NCBI GenBank assembly: GCA_947311845.1
Contig: CAMZMU010000035.1
Location: forward strand, 3,729,726-3,793,725
DNA: 64,000 nucleotides
DNA from: Poa pratensis
Taxonomy: Eukaryota > Streptophyta > Magnoliopsida > Poales > Poaceae
Reading direction: 5' to 3'
Part shown: piece after piece, positions 33,961 through 44,986 of the stretch
Layout: each line of letters starts with the position of its first letter
How positions within the stretch are numbered: position 1 is the first letter of the stretch
The notes under the pieces: generated by a model
The model's input: the letters and a program-made list of their open reading frames with translations, nothing else
Told to the model about the DNA's origin: nothing
Database searches by the model: none
Made by a program: the position numbers and the translations under genes

Positions 33961-35343
33961 AGAAGATCCAAAAAATAACACCAAGTTTAGGGTAAGGTTT
34001 CAAAAAGCATCCACTATGTGAATTTATATAAAAAACACCACTATAATTGTGTAACAAAAACACTGATAGGCTAGTTTATGCGAGCTAAGGTTGTTTCTGA
34101 CAAGCAGGCCCCAATGTCTGTCCAGGTGGCACAAGCAAAACGGTTAAACGAGATGAACGTTAGTTCTGGGCTTTTTGTAAATTTTTGGGCCATTTGTAAA
34201 ATTTGCCTCTTTCTCGGAAAATCCCTACCCATCTTACAAAATAAAAAATGCCCACTGACGCAACCAAATCAAGCGTGGCTGCCGGTGAGCGCGTGTGTGT
34301 GGTTGGTGTCGGCGCTTCCACACCTTTCTCCATGCCGGGGACGGTCGTCGTGTAACAGGAGCTCACTCGACTCACCATTGAGCTCAGACCGCCGTAGGAG
34401 AGCAGATCGGCAGCGACGAGGTCGTCAATGGCGACGGTGGTGACGATACGCTTGTGTAGAAACGGGGGAGGCTCGAATGCTTGCTCCGGGGTTGCGGTCG
34501 AAGGTCAGCTTCTTGCCAAGGTCACTAGGAGGAACCTAGGCGGAAAGAGTTGAGTCGAAAGTCCGACCCGGTCGCGGTGCTCTACCGGCATTAGATACGA
34601 CGGCGACTTCTGACGATGTACGTCAGGAAATAAGTTGACGAGAGCACGGGTGAGAAGAGGGAAGGTAAAGCTCAGAGACATGCTGAAATGGACCAGAACT
34701 CGCCAAGATGACGCAATGGTCATGGAGGAGCCGGACGAAGTAGCATGCGTCACCGGCACCGTCGCGGCGCTCGGCTTGCGCGTGTCCTCCGCCGCCCGTC
34801 CTCGCTCCCACCGCAGCCTCCTGCTTCCGGTATCTGTCGCCACTCCTGTCTCCCACCATTCCCGCCTCTTGAAACTTCTGCCTAGAGTACCGAGGTGGAA
34901 ACCGATCCTGCTACGCCGCTGGACCGACCAAACGACATTGTCGGCGATGAGGGCACAACCTCCTTATCCCCATTTCGGGCGCCGCCAAACAGCGAAGTAC
35001 GGGCCGCAGCTTGCCACCAGCACCAACTATTGTTGTATGGTCGTGCTCTCTGTTGGCATTTTTTATTTGAGTGTGAGGAGTTTACAATGGGTCCCTTGGA
35101 AAACTAAAAAAGCCAAAAAATTGTAACCAGTCTGGCGTCTTTCTTCCCAACAGTTCGTCATGCCACGTAACACCGACACTGGGTCCACCGATCAGAAAGT
35201 GTTTTAGCGGAGTTAAATTTTTCAATCAGTGCTATATGTTGCACTTTTACTGAATATTGGTAACTTTTTGAGGAAAATATCGCATGGTCGGTGTCCTTTG
35301 AAACCCTAACCCCAACTGTGGTGGTTTTTTTTTAGGATTTTCT
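33961..35343. mobile_element. Mutator-like element with long inverted ends, possible Pack-MULE
   Basis: The left end AGAAGATCCAAAAAATAACA followed by AGGGTAAGGTTTCAAA is an inverted, diverged copy of the right end (...TTTGAAACCCTAACCCC to GGATTTTCT near 35342). The inner sequence is GC-rich (34260-35000) with no known domain and could be captured gene sequence. Unit B at about 41290-41330 lacks it. I could not define the target duplication. Confidence 0.6.
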
Positions 35344-35581
35344 AAAAAAAGTGTACAATTATTTCGATCTACGACTGCTTAAGAACTAGTAAATACTTTC
35401 CAAATACTATTAGAAAATAAACAAGCTAGCTCGAATTTAAGAATACCCGAGAGCAAATTAATGACGCGTTATCCACAAGGTACCGGTATACTTTGGTATG
35501 TCAACCGACTGCTATAAATACTAGTTAAATCTTGCTCAAAATAGAAGAAGGAGAACTGATCCTCTGTCATATAGCCATGCT

Positions 35582-35588
35582 TATATAA
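35582..35588 (+). promoter_or_regulatory. TATA box of defensin-like gene 1
   Basis: TATATAAAG follows AGCCATGCT and lies about 90 bases before the start codon. The same context precedes defensin-like gene 2. Confidence 0.75.
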
Positions 35589-35675
35589 AGACCAGCACAC
35601 CAACAGCAAGCCATACAAAGAGTCTACCTACAAGGACAAGAGTACGTAGAAGCAACAAATAGCAAACCAATCCTC

Positions 35676-36085
35676 ATGGCTCTTATCAAGAACAACGCAA
35701 CAATCCTATGCTTGGTAGCTCTTCTGATGATGTCTACCACACTGTTACCCTGCCATGCAGATGGAGGTACGTCGGTTTATCTACTCTAATATATTTTCCT
35801 GTTCATTTTGCTATAGCATACGTACACACCTCCGCATATGTAACTCGAGCAAATCCAAATAATTTACTTAAATATATAATTTGTATTGTGTTCTAACGCT
35901 GATCTATATCGTTGTGCTTAGGTTCTCCAAAACCAGCCCCCATTCCCAATCTATGTATGCATTTAACAAGCTGCGCGGCAGGCCATGTATCCGAAGAGGC
36001 GTGCAGATATCACTGTACCTTTTTTGAATACAAGAACAGCCAGTGCCAACCGGATAACGGTGGCGTTTGCTGCTGCTCTAACTGA
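35676..36085 (+). CDS. Defensin-like secreted cysteine-rich peptide 1
   Basis: Two exons, 35676..35766 and 35922..36085, with a 155-base GT-AG intron in phase 1 right after the signal-peptide region, the usual place in plant defensin-like (DEFL) genes. The 84-residue precursor has a hydrophobic signal (MALIKNNATILCLVALLMMS, cleavage probably near CHADG) and a mature part of about 54 residues with eight cysteines spaced C-x5-C-x9-C-x3-C-x9-C-x7-C-C-C. The C-x3-C step fits a cysteine-stabilised alpha-beta fold, but the final CCC is unusual. Members of the family act outside the cell in antimicrobial defence or signalling; the role of this one is unknown. It is paired with gene 2 at 41653 by tandem segmental duplication. 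Confidence 0.85.
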
Positions 36086-36218
36086 GCGCCATATAAATGA
36101 TGGATATTATAGTTGATACAACATGTTATCATGTACTTAAACGTTGTTGCATGTTACAACTAGTTGATGGTGAAAATTCGATAAATAAAAAACCGTTGGT
36201 GTAATTAGTTCTTCATAA

Positions 36219-36367
36219 GGGCTCGATTGGATTGTCGTATCTTAACCAAATACCCCCGTAAAATGCCACGGACGTGCTGAGGTCCGCATGGAAAATCCGA
36301 CCGATCCAGTTATGAAACCAGAAAAGTTTTACGGACCGAGAATTTAAAAGACAATCCAATCGGGCCC
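36219..36367. mobile_element. MITE-like element with GGGCYCGATTGGATTGTC ends
   Basis: The left GGGCTCGATTGGATTGTC and the right GACAATCCAATCGGGCCC are inverted repeats with one mismatch. Defensin-like gene 2 has the uninterrupted site CTTCATAAAGAGTTG at 42141-42155, which proves insertion. The superfamily is unclear because the target duplication is only one or two A. Confidence 0.75.
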
Positions 36368-36535
36368 AAGAGTTGTATTTGATCGTTGTTATTTGTTCTG
36401 ACAGCCCATTCATACAATCAAATAATCCATTCATGGACGTTCCGTACATCGATTATTAAACATGTGCCATATTTGTATACTCAAGTCACATATGGGACCA
36501 AAGTTAAGGAGTCATCAAATTCAATTTGTCCTAAA

Positions 36536-39159
36536 CTAGTAATCTTGCACGCGCAATGCGCGTCTCGACTGATATAAACTACATAAAATGCATTGCGAAA
36601 ATATTGTTAGTAAACTAAAGGGAAAATCCATAGTTCTGCCAAGCTCAGGCCTTTGAATGGCCGTGGTTGCTTTTGCAAGGTTTCACGAATATATAACATG
36701 AACAAATAGACAGTTAGATCTGAGCGTTCTGCTTCAAAATATAGAACATGTACCTTAAAGTTTTCATCTAAGAAAATGCAACTGTAATGCCTTCTCAGAA
36801 TTCTACTCAGTTTTACTGTGAGCCCTACAAAAACAAACTTGATAAAAGTTAGTGCATATCCAAGATTTCTAGTTTGCAAAAAAAATATAAAGGCTTTAGC
36901 AGAATTTAAAGGCTGGCCAATTCTTGTGGACGTCAGCAAATAATTTATCCATAATCCTTATTTGGTTTATGTTTGCTCTGTGTTGGAGGACAGACCATTA
37001 TATATGAGTCTAATATTATTCCGAATGAGATGTCATAAAAAAGTTAATCCGTACAAACCATGTATATCAAAATAGTTGGCTGAAAATAAGCAGAGTAAGC
37101 AATAAGTACCTCAAAGTAATAATGGATCTAATTCCCTTCCCGTAAGTTTGGAGATGCATACATTCAGATAAAGCTCTCTACTTTTCTGATACCGTGGCTG
37201 CATCACCACGCTTCTCGAAACTCTGCATTCCCTTTCTCCTATACATTTTTCTCAACTTCACCTCTCCATTTTCTACTGTACTATTACTCCAAAAGCTACA
37301 GTAGTATCCAAGATGAAGTATCACATCTTGCAGCTATGAAGCACTTATATTTTTCAAACGACGGAGTAACCCAATGATTAGTGGCAAATGATATCTCAAA
37401 CTGATGTGCTGAAAGGACCATAACTATTTAGCATCTTAACATATCTTGATTGGAACAAGTTTAAATCGATGAAATCGTCGTATGGCCGCGGGGCCGATAA
37501 ATCAAATCACCCATGTATATCTCGCCCATGTACTGATCGCAGTTCATAGCTAAGAACTTAAACCTTCAGCGGCCAGCCTTCAGAAAATTACAAGAATAAG
37601 CTGACATTCACCCGACACTGACCAATAATACTGCAAGCAAAAGCACATCATTCTTCAGAACAATGAGTAAAGCAACCAATGCTTCTAGCCACCAAGGTTC
37701 CAAAAAGAACTCGAACGGCAGGTCACCAGCATGGTTCGTGAGGCGGAACCGCGGAACTGAGGCAGAACGGATGACACGATCACACGAGTACCTTGATGCG
37801 ATAAGTAATGTGGACAACTCGGACTGGCTGGCGACGCCGAATCCGGGTGTGCCCCATTGGCGGTAGTGGAGTGGGGGTCCTCGTCGGCGGCGGGCAGAGA
37901 GGAACGCGGTGTGCCGTCTGCAGTCCTCCTGTCGTGGCCTCAGCGCGGGATCGCGTGGGGCGAGCAGTGCCTCCGCCTCTGGTGGTGTCGGCGGTGGGCG
38001 AGCACAATGCGCGACGGTGGATCACGTGTTGATGAAAGGAGCACAACGGGCCAGGGAGGCGCCGGCGCTGGCCGGTGCGAGAGATTCAGCTGCGTGGCGA
38101 CGAGGAGGCACCAGGTTGCGGTGTTCTGAACAGAGAAAAATATGGTATGTGGTAATGACGACACCAAGGACCATGGCCACGCAAGGGGGTGGCGGTGGAT
38201 CGGTGGCTCGAGGGAAAGGATGGGAGCTGTAGAGGTCGGTGTTGAGGTTGATGGCGGAAGGCGTCCGTGGTGTATGATTGTTTAGGGGTCGTTCGGGCGG
38301 AGCTGGATGTCGCCGGTCCGCCTGTTCTTGCCAAGCCCGTACAACGCGGTGTCGTCAGGCAGTACCACGGTGGATGAGGGCATAGCCGCATAGGAGGAGA
38401 AGTAGGAGACGCAGGAGGTCGAGGAAGCACTCGGCGGCCAGCCCACGGCCGCATAGACGATCGAAACGCACGCCGGCGTGACATCATTGAGGATTGAGCA
38501 AACTCGACGGAAGCAAGACGCGGAGGAAACCCTCGACTTGTGGCTTGCAAAGGTCGGTGTATGAGTTTAGATTAGATACGGATCAAAAATAAGGAAAATA
38601 ACGGTTTTTTTTTTGAGTATACAACCTCCACCCCCTATTAAATACTAACGATTACAGGGACACCCTCTGGTGGAGATAAAAACCACACATGCCGGCCTCT
38701 AGAAAGATAAATTGAGCCTCTAGCCAGGTTGTGTGCATCGACATTCGCCGTTCTTCTCTCGTGGACGAACTCGACATGGGTGAAGTCTCTGGATCGCGCC
38801 TTGATCTCCTGAACGATGTGACCATAGGAGCTCTTCCCTTCACCACTGATGCTTCTCAACACATTGCTGCAATCTGAAGCCACCCTTATTCTTTGCAAGA
38901 GAAGATCAGCCGCAACTGCTAGCCCTTCCCTGCAGGCCATGGACTCCAGCGTTTCCCCTTCAGTGACACCCCGGATCACCACCGAGGACGCGCCAATGAA
39001 CGTACCGTCTGCGCCACGAACGACAGCCGCTACCGCTGCAGTGTTTGTGTTCTTTGAGGTTGCTGCATCCACGTTTATTTTAGCCATGTCAGCAGGTGGC
39101 GGAAAATAACGGTTGGACTGGTCAAACATGTTTGTTCTTTTAATAATAGTTAGTATAGA
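36536..39159 (-). mobile_element. Probable Helitron, 2.6 kb, containing a LINE copy
   Basis: On the minus strand the 5' end reads TCTATACTAACTATTATTAA (39159 downward). The 3' end has the CGCGCATTGCGCG hairpin and ends ATTACTAG at 36536, followed by T. The base before the 5' end is T, not the expected A, so this end is less certain than in the Helitron at 30537. The GC-rich middle (37690-38540) may be captured gene sequence of unknown origin. Confidence 0.62.
38607..39100 (-). mobile_element. 5'-truncated LINE (RNase H end) with 14-base target duplication
   Basis: Bounded by GGAAAATAACGGTT at 38593-38606 and 39101-39114, with a T run (poly(A) complement) after the left copy. On the minus strand it encodes the RVT_3/RNase H-like C terminus of a LINE: KINVDAATSKN, GADGTFIGASSVVIRG, ESMACREGLAVAADLL, SDCSNVLRSI, then RRTANVDAHNLARG. 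The frame is open to the stop at 38638. It inserted into the Helitron. Confidence 0.88.
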
Positions 39160-39456
39160 AGAATCATCACGTAGCATAGGCAGCCTGGCCCATAGACCAA
39201 TCTATGAATAATGGGCCCTGCTGTGTAAGCGTGACGCAAGAACTCATGGGTTGAATCTGTTTGGTGGCTAGTTTATGTCGGTGAGTTCACGGACTTGCAG
39301 GTTCGGGGGAAAAAGTTCATTGATGTGCTATACTCTAAAAATAAGGTTCATGTCGTGCTATTGTGAGTTTTTTATTTTATTTTATTTTGCGAGAAGAGTT
39401 TATTTTGTTTTATTTATGCCGCCATGGATGTTAATATTTGAGCTGCTATTCTACTT
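39160..39456. repeat. Segmental duplication block C, copy 1
   Basis: Similar to 42280-42385 and 45575-45755, which are parts of one block split by a Mutator-like element and a Helitron. Shared sequence includes GGCCCATAGACCA and CTATACTCTA. No gene is seen. Confidence 0.6.
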
Positions 39457-39457
39457 T

Positions 39458-39876
39458 CTGTAGCTGCTAAGAATATGAAGAACATCTGGCATGGTGAGGG
39501 GATGTATCGAATCTGCTTGTGTGCACAATAGACTATCTTCATGCATCTCTCTGTGCTTTACCTCAGACATGTCAATTCTATCCCTCTAGCTTGCCGTCCC
39601 TCCCAGGACTGCGAGAAAATATGACATTGCAATTGACAAGTTTAATTGGTTGGAACAATCAGCACAAGTTGAAAATTGCGCCAATTGAGAATGTCGTGGA
39701 AATAATTACTATCTGGACACCTCTTACGGTTTCCTGATATTGTCATTACGTGAACAATGCTTGCTACCGATGTATGGACGGAGTGAAAACCATACGAATA
39801 CGGAGAACACAGAAATTATATTCTATGAGAGCAATAACTGAAAACATGATAGATGTTAACAGGTGTTGATTCTTTT
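39458..39876 (-). pseudogene. Relic of the kinase gene's last exon and intron
   Basis: Similar in the same orientation to 25885-26285. The exon part (about 39466-39618) retains GAAGAACATCTGGCATGGTG and TGCTTGTGTGCACAATAGAC, matching the end of the kinase gene. It has lost about 20 bases where unit A encodes the DPSVCD segment and carries other changes. The intron part follows. Directly after it the homology jumps to sequence equivalent to 30366 onward, so unit B has lost the rest of the kinase gene. Confidence 0.8.
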
Positions 39877-39883
39877 CTCGACG

Positions 39884-41559
39884 GAAGAGCGGCAACTTGA
39901 CGCACCATTGTCATCGTGAAGAACTTATCGCCGTCCATTGGATTCTGCTTCAGTACTGCCAGAGTGCCAGGAGCAGCTCCGGCGACCATGGCCTAGCCAC
40001 CTGGGGTTGGGAACGGAAAACCACTAGGAGGATGACTGTAACAGGTGGGCCCATCTAACCATTTGCAGTAGGATTTCCAAACTCAAAAGAGCAGCTCTGC
40101 ACAGGCTAGCAATGGTGGCAATGGACCGATCCAACAATAGTGCGCAACCATTTTATTTTTGCACTTTTGTAAAAAAATTGCAAATCATTTTCTAGTTTGA
40201 TCTGTATTTTCTCAAAAATCGAATGTACAATAGAAATTTCAGATATGATTTGTACAACAAGAATAGAAACATGTTCCACTATCTATGAAACTTGTCAGTG
40301 CATGCCAAACAAAATATTCATGCAACTTGTACAAATTATTGAAGTCCAAATTGTCGGGAGAAATGCCCGACCTGAGATCTCACCTCGCCTCTCATGAGAA
40401 AAGTCACTCGACTCATCTGCTCCCTAGCGACATGTGATGGGTCCCCCTCCTCCGCTTGTCATTATCCAGCGCGAGAGGGGCAGACACCATGAATCTACGT
40501 GTTGTAGTGTTGTAGTTACATGTATTTTGTTAGGTTTTTGGTCAATTGTCCACATCGTCAGTGTGTCAAGGAGGGGAGTGAATTATCTACTCGTTACATA
40601 ATGGAAACAAATTAATATATGTGACCATTGTCAATACAATCAGCGATGGGAATTGGAAAATGTGTGTAACCAATGTTGACGGACCAGCCCAGGCCCATAA
40701 TTGTCAGGTCTCGTCTGTAACGGGCAAATTACGAGTTAACGTCGCCTCTCTCGTTGTCGTTTCCATATAGTGTTGTCCATAGTGTCGTTCTGTAATAGTG
40801 AAGGGGAGTGAATTGTCTGTTTGTTACTCTGCTAGAGTGTTGGGTCTAGTTTTGTCTTTGTGTTTCGCTGGTAATTTCGTGTCTCGGTCCAAATGTTTCT
40901 TCGTCGGCTGGCATGATTGAGCCAACGTTGACTTCGTCGGGGAGATAGTGATGTCATGTTTTCCGGATATGTTTGGACGGATTTGGGTTGGTCACCCAGC
41001 TACCTCTATCGCTTTCTTCTATATGACAGTGATCTGGCTCACGTATTTACTGTCTAGGGCTTATTCTAGCTTCGGTGATTGACTTCCTGAATGTCACGTC
41101 AATAATGTTTTCCTGAATTTAAGATGGTTCAGAGGTCCACGGGCAGCATTGAGCTTCGCTCATATGCGCCATCGGAGAGTACATGAGTAAGACGGTTTTT
41201 GATTTCCCCACGACTTACGCGTAATTTATTATCATTCAAGGATTGTCTTGTGACAATTAATTGACTCTAATATGTGGCTTTTGACCTCCCCACAAAAACA
41301 AAACTTGCACAAATTTTTCGATTCACAAGTACTTAACACGAGTTAATACTAGTTGCCAAATATTAGGAGCCAATAAAAAGCTACCTCGAAATTGAAAATA
41401 AGAATATCAACTCATTTAGAACGTGAGAACCTGAGAGCCAATTAATGACGGTTTATCCACAAGGTATACTTTGGTATGTCAAAGGATGATTATAAGTACT
41501 AATTAAACACTGCAAGAAATAGAAGGGAAAGAACCCATCCTCAATGATCTAGCCATGCT
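39884..41559. repeat. Segmental duplication unit B, spacer and defensin promoter
   Basis: 39884-40015 matches 30366-30535; 40015-41290 matches 32793-33955; 41330-41560 matches 35350-35580. It contains no recognised gene and lacks the Helitron and the Mutator-like element found in unit A. Confidence 0.7.
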
Positions 41560-41566
41560 TATATAA
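41560..41566 (+). promoter_or_regulatory. TATA box of defensin-like gene 2
   Basis: TATATAAAC after AGCCATGCT, about 90 bases before the start, as in gene 1. Confidence 0.75.
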
Positions 41567-41652
41567 ACACTAGCACAACAACATACTGAGCAAGCTCAAA
41601 GAGTCTACCTACAAGGACAACATAGAAGAAAACAAATAACAAACCATTCCTC

Positions 41653-41987
41653 ATGGCTCTTATCAAGAACAACACAACAATCCTATGCTTGGTGGCTCTT
41701 GTGATGATGTCTACCACTCTCTTGCCCTGCCATGCAGATGGAGGTACGCCGGTTTTTCTCTTTATATAAAGGTTCTTTATATATGCAAGTCTAACGTTTC
41801 TCTACATCGTTGTGCTTAATTAGGTTCTCCGAAACCAACCCCCGTTGGAAATCTATGTATGCATTTTACAAGCTGCGCAGGAGATTACATATCCGACCGG
41901 CCGTGCAAGGACCATTGTGCCTTTTTCGAATACAAGCATAGCCACTGCGAACCAGACCACGGTGGCATCTGTTGTTGCTCCAATTGA
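41653..41987 (+). CDS. Defensin-like secreted cysteine-rich peptide 2
   Basis: Two exons, 41653..41743 and 41824..41987, with an 80-base phase-1 intron. The 84-residue precursor is collinear with gene 1, with all eight mature cysteines in the same spacing. The signal peptides differ at about two residues, while the mature parts differ at about 17 of 54, mostly around the cysteines: GHVSEEACRYHC in gene 1 is DYISDRPCKDHC here. The exon lengths are identical; the intron is about half as long. The role is unknown; an extracellular defence or signalling peptide is inferred from the fold pattern and the signal sequence. Confidence 0.85.
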
Positions 41988-42385
41988 ACGCCATAGAAAC
42001 GATGGATATTATAGTTGACACAACATGTTATATTATGCTTCAGAGTTGTTGCATGTAACATAGGGTCAAAAATATACACCGTCGATAGACCTAGTTGATT
42101 GGAAAAATTCAATAAATATAGAACATTGGTGTGATCAGTTCTTCATAAAGAGTTGTATTGATCGTTGTTCTTTTCGCGCAGTCCGTGCACGCAAACAACT
42201 AATCCACTTATAGATCACCGTCCATCCATTAACTGCTAGACATATTTCTTGTATACTCTAGTCACATTTTTTTTTCCTAAGACAATCATAACGTGTAGAA
42301 GATGCAGCCCGGCCCATAGACCACTTCACGAGTGAATGGGCCCTGGTGTGAGCCTGGCGTATGGACTTACGGGCTGACTCTGTTT
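41988..42385. repeat. 3' flank of defensin-like gene 2 and start of block C copy 2
   Basis: 41988-42275 matches 36086-36535 except for the MITE there. 42280-42385 matches block C copy 1 (39160-39260). No gene is seen. Confidence 0.6.
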
Positions 42386-42569
42386 AGTTTTTCCGGGGGA
42401 CCCTACCTATCGCCTTTAGCGAGTCGTAAGCTACGACTCGCCCGTGTACGAGCGGAACCGCGCGAAGGCCCATTAAAGCTTTGAGGCCCATAAAAGTTTC
42501 CGCGACGCTCGCTTTGATTCCGCTGGACGGGCACGAGTTATTTCATTCGAGCGGACGTGTTCTTCGTTC

Positions 42570-44470
42570 TTCCCAGAGTATGGATTTGTTTTTTCAAAAA
42601 ATATTTTTCTGAAAATGGTTCGGATTTTTCTGAAAATGGCATATTCCGCAACGGTTCAATATATTCGAATGGTTTTCTCTCGTTTCGCCGAATTAATGGT
42701 TCCTATTTATATTTTGTAGGAAAATTACTCATTTTTGAAAAATGGTTCCTGTTTTAGAAAAATGGTTCCAAATATATTTTAAATGGTTCCTATTTTTCTA
42801 AAAATGGAGCATTTTCAAAAATCGGAACCATTTTAAAAAACCGGACAATTTTATAAATCGGAACCATTTTCAAAAATCTGAACCATTTTTAAAAATCGGA
42901 ACCATTATTAAAAAAGAACCATTTTCAAAAAGGAGCCGTTTTCAAAAATCGGAACCATTTTTAAATCGAACCATATTCAAAAATGCGGAACCATTTTTAA
43001 AAATTGGAACCATTTTTCAAAAAGGAACCATTTTAAAAAAGGAACCAATTTTTAAATCGAATCATTTTCAAACAAAGTGGAGCCATTTTCAAAAATGCGG
43101 AACCATTTTCAAAAATGAGAACCATTTTAAAAATGAACCCATTTTTAAATCGAACCATTTTCAACAAAGCGGAACCATTTTCAAAAATGTGGAACCATTT
43201 TCAAAAATCGGAACCATTTTTAAAATCAAACCATTTTCAACAAAGCGGAACCATTTTCAAAAATTGGAACCATTTTCAAAAAATCGAAACCATTTTTGAA
43301 ATTAAACCATTTTTAAAAAAGCGGAACCATTTTCAAAGATGTGGAACCATTTTTAAAAATCGGAACCATTTTAAAAAAGAAACCATTTTTTAAATTGAAT
43401 CAAAAAAGCGGAACCATTTTCAAAAATACGGAACCGTTTTCAAAAATCGTAACCATTTTCAAAAATTGGAACCATTTTTTACATAGAACCATTTTCAAAA
43501 ATGCGGAACCATTTTTTCAAAAATCGGAACCATTTTTAAAAATAGAAACCATTTTTCAAAAAGGAACCATTTTAAAAATGGAACCAATTTTTAAATCAAA
43601 TCATTTTCAAAAAAAAGAGAAACCATTTTCAAAAATGCGGAACCATTTGCAAAAATCAGAACCATTTTCAAAAAGGAACCTTTTTTTTAAATCGAACCGT
43701 TTTCAACAAAGCGGAACCATTTTCAAAAAAGCAGAACCATTTTCAAAAATTGGAACTATTTTAAAAAATCGAAACCATTTTCAAAAAGAACCATTTTTGA
43801 AATCGAACCATTCTCAAAAAAGCGGAACCATTTTCAAAAATGCAGAACCATTTTAAAAAATCAGAACCATTTTCAAAAATGGAACCATCTTCAAAAAGGA
43901 ACCATTTCAACAAAGCAGAACCATTTTCAAAAATGCGAAACTATTTTCAAAAACCGGAACCATTTTCAAAAGTTAGAACCATTTTTTCAATCGAACCATT
44001 TTCAAAAATGCGGAACCATTTAAAAAAGTGACCATTTTTTTAAATCAGAACAATTTAAAATAGGAACTATTTTTTAAATCAGAATCATTTTAGCAAAAGG
44101 AACCATTTTCATAAGACGGAACCATTTTTCAAAAATCAGAAAGTTTTTATAATCGGAACCACTTTAAAAAATAGAAACCATTTTTAAAAATATGAACAGT
44201 TTAAAAAAAAAAGACAGATCCATTTTCGAAAATCGAAGCCATTTTTAAAAAAAGGAACCATTTTTCAAAAGTCGAAACATTTTTCAAAAAACAGAACAAT
44301 TTTTTATAATCGGAACCATTTTCAAAAAACAAAACCTTTTTCAAAAAATTGAAACCATTTTCAGAAAAATCACATCCAATTTTTAAATCTTAACAACTTT
44401 CAAAAAATAAATATTTTCAAAACTGAGCCGTTTTTAAAAATAATTGTTTTTCCAAAATATGAACCATTTT
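42570..44470. repeat. Minisatellite, about 20-22-base GGAACCATTTTCAAAAAT units
   Basis: Dozens of imperfect copies in direct orientation with variation in the A and T runs. The long plus-strand frames across it (43115-44031), rich in PFSK and NHFQ, are artefacts of the repeat. From 44470 to 44760 it passes into GAAAACGGAAAAAG-type sequence. Confidence 0.92.
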
Positions 44471-44761
44471 CAAAATGAGCGAAAATTAAAACATAAAATG
44501 AAAAAGGAAAAAATGAAAAATAAATACGGAAAACAAAAAATAAACCGAAAAAGAAAACATAAAAACAAAACGGGAAAAGAAAACAAATTAAGGAAAAGAA
44601 AACGGAAAATAAAATGAAAACGGAAAAAGAAAAAGAAAAAAGAAAAAAGAAAAAGAAAACGGTAAAAGGAAACTGAAAAAGAAAATGGTAAAAGGAAATA
44701 GAAAAAGAAAACGAAAAAAGAAAACGGAAAAAGGTAAACAATAGAAAGGAGAAGAAATACG

Positions 44762-44833
44762 GTTCACCAACAGCCTGTGCTATGCTCTTCTGCGCGTAAG
44801 GGTGGTCGCGAGTTCGACCCCTTTGCTGCATCC
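44762..44833 (+). pseudogene. tRNA-like T-arm relic in the Mutator-like element
   Basis: GGTCGCGAGTTCGACCCC fits a tRNA T arm/B box, with a weaker match upstream to an A box. It is followed after about 50 bases by GGGCCGGCCCAG. The same order occurs at 23880-23990 and, inverted, at 19510-19590. No full cloverleaf can be drawn. Confidence 0.35.
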
Positions 44834-44986
44834 TATTTATTCTCTTTTCTCTGTTCAGAATATGTAATGGGCCGGCCCAGCAGAAAATCGCACGCGGGCG
44901 AGTCGTAGTTAGGACTCGCAAAAGGCGATATATAGGGTTTGCGGTTTTTCCTGTTCTAAAAAAATTATGTTTTGGCTTTACTTTTA

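Larger units (their letters stand above)
42395..44942. mobile_element. Mutator-like element filled by a minisatellite
   Basis: The inverted ends of about 48 bases share ATCGCCTTT, GCGAGTC and ACGACTCGCCC (42408-42465; 44895-44930). They are flanked by a 9-base repeat with one mismatch, AGTTTTTCC (42386-42394) and GGTTTTTCC (44943-44951), typical of Mutator target duplications. It carries no transposase. The interior is a GGAACCATTTTCAAAAAT array, an A-rich GAAAA tract and a tRNA-like segment. Confidence 0.78.

Noticed and set aside
43115..44031. Long plus-strand frames rich in NHFQKSEPF
   Set aside because: They are translations of a 20-22-base minisatellite.
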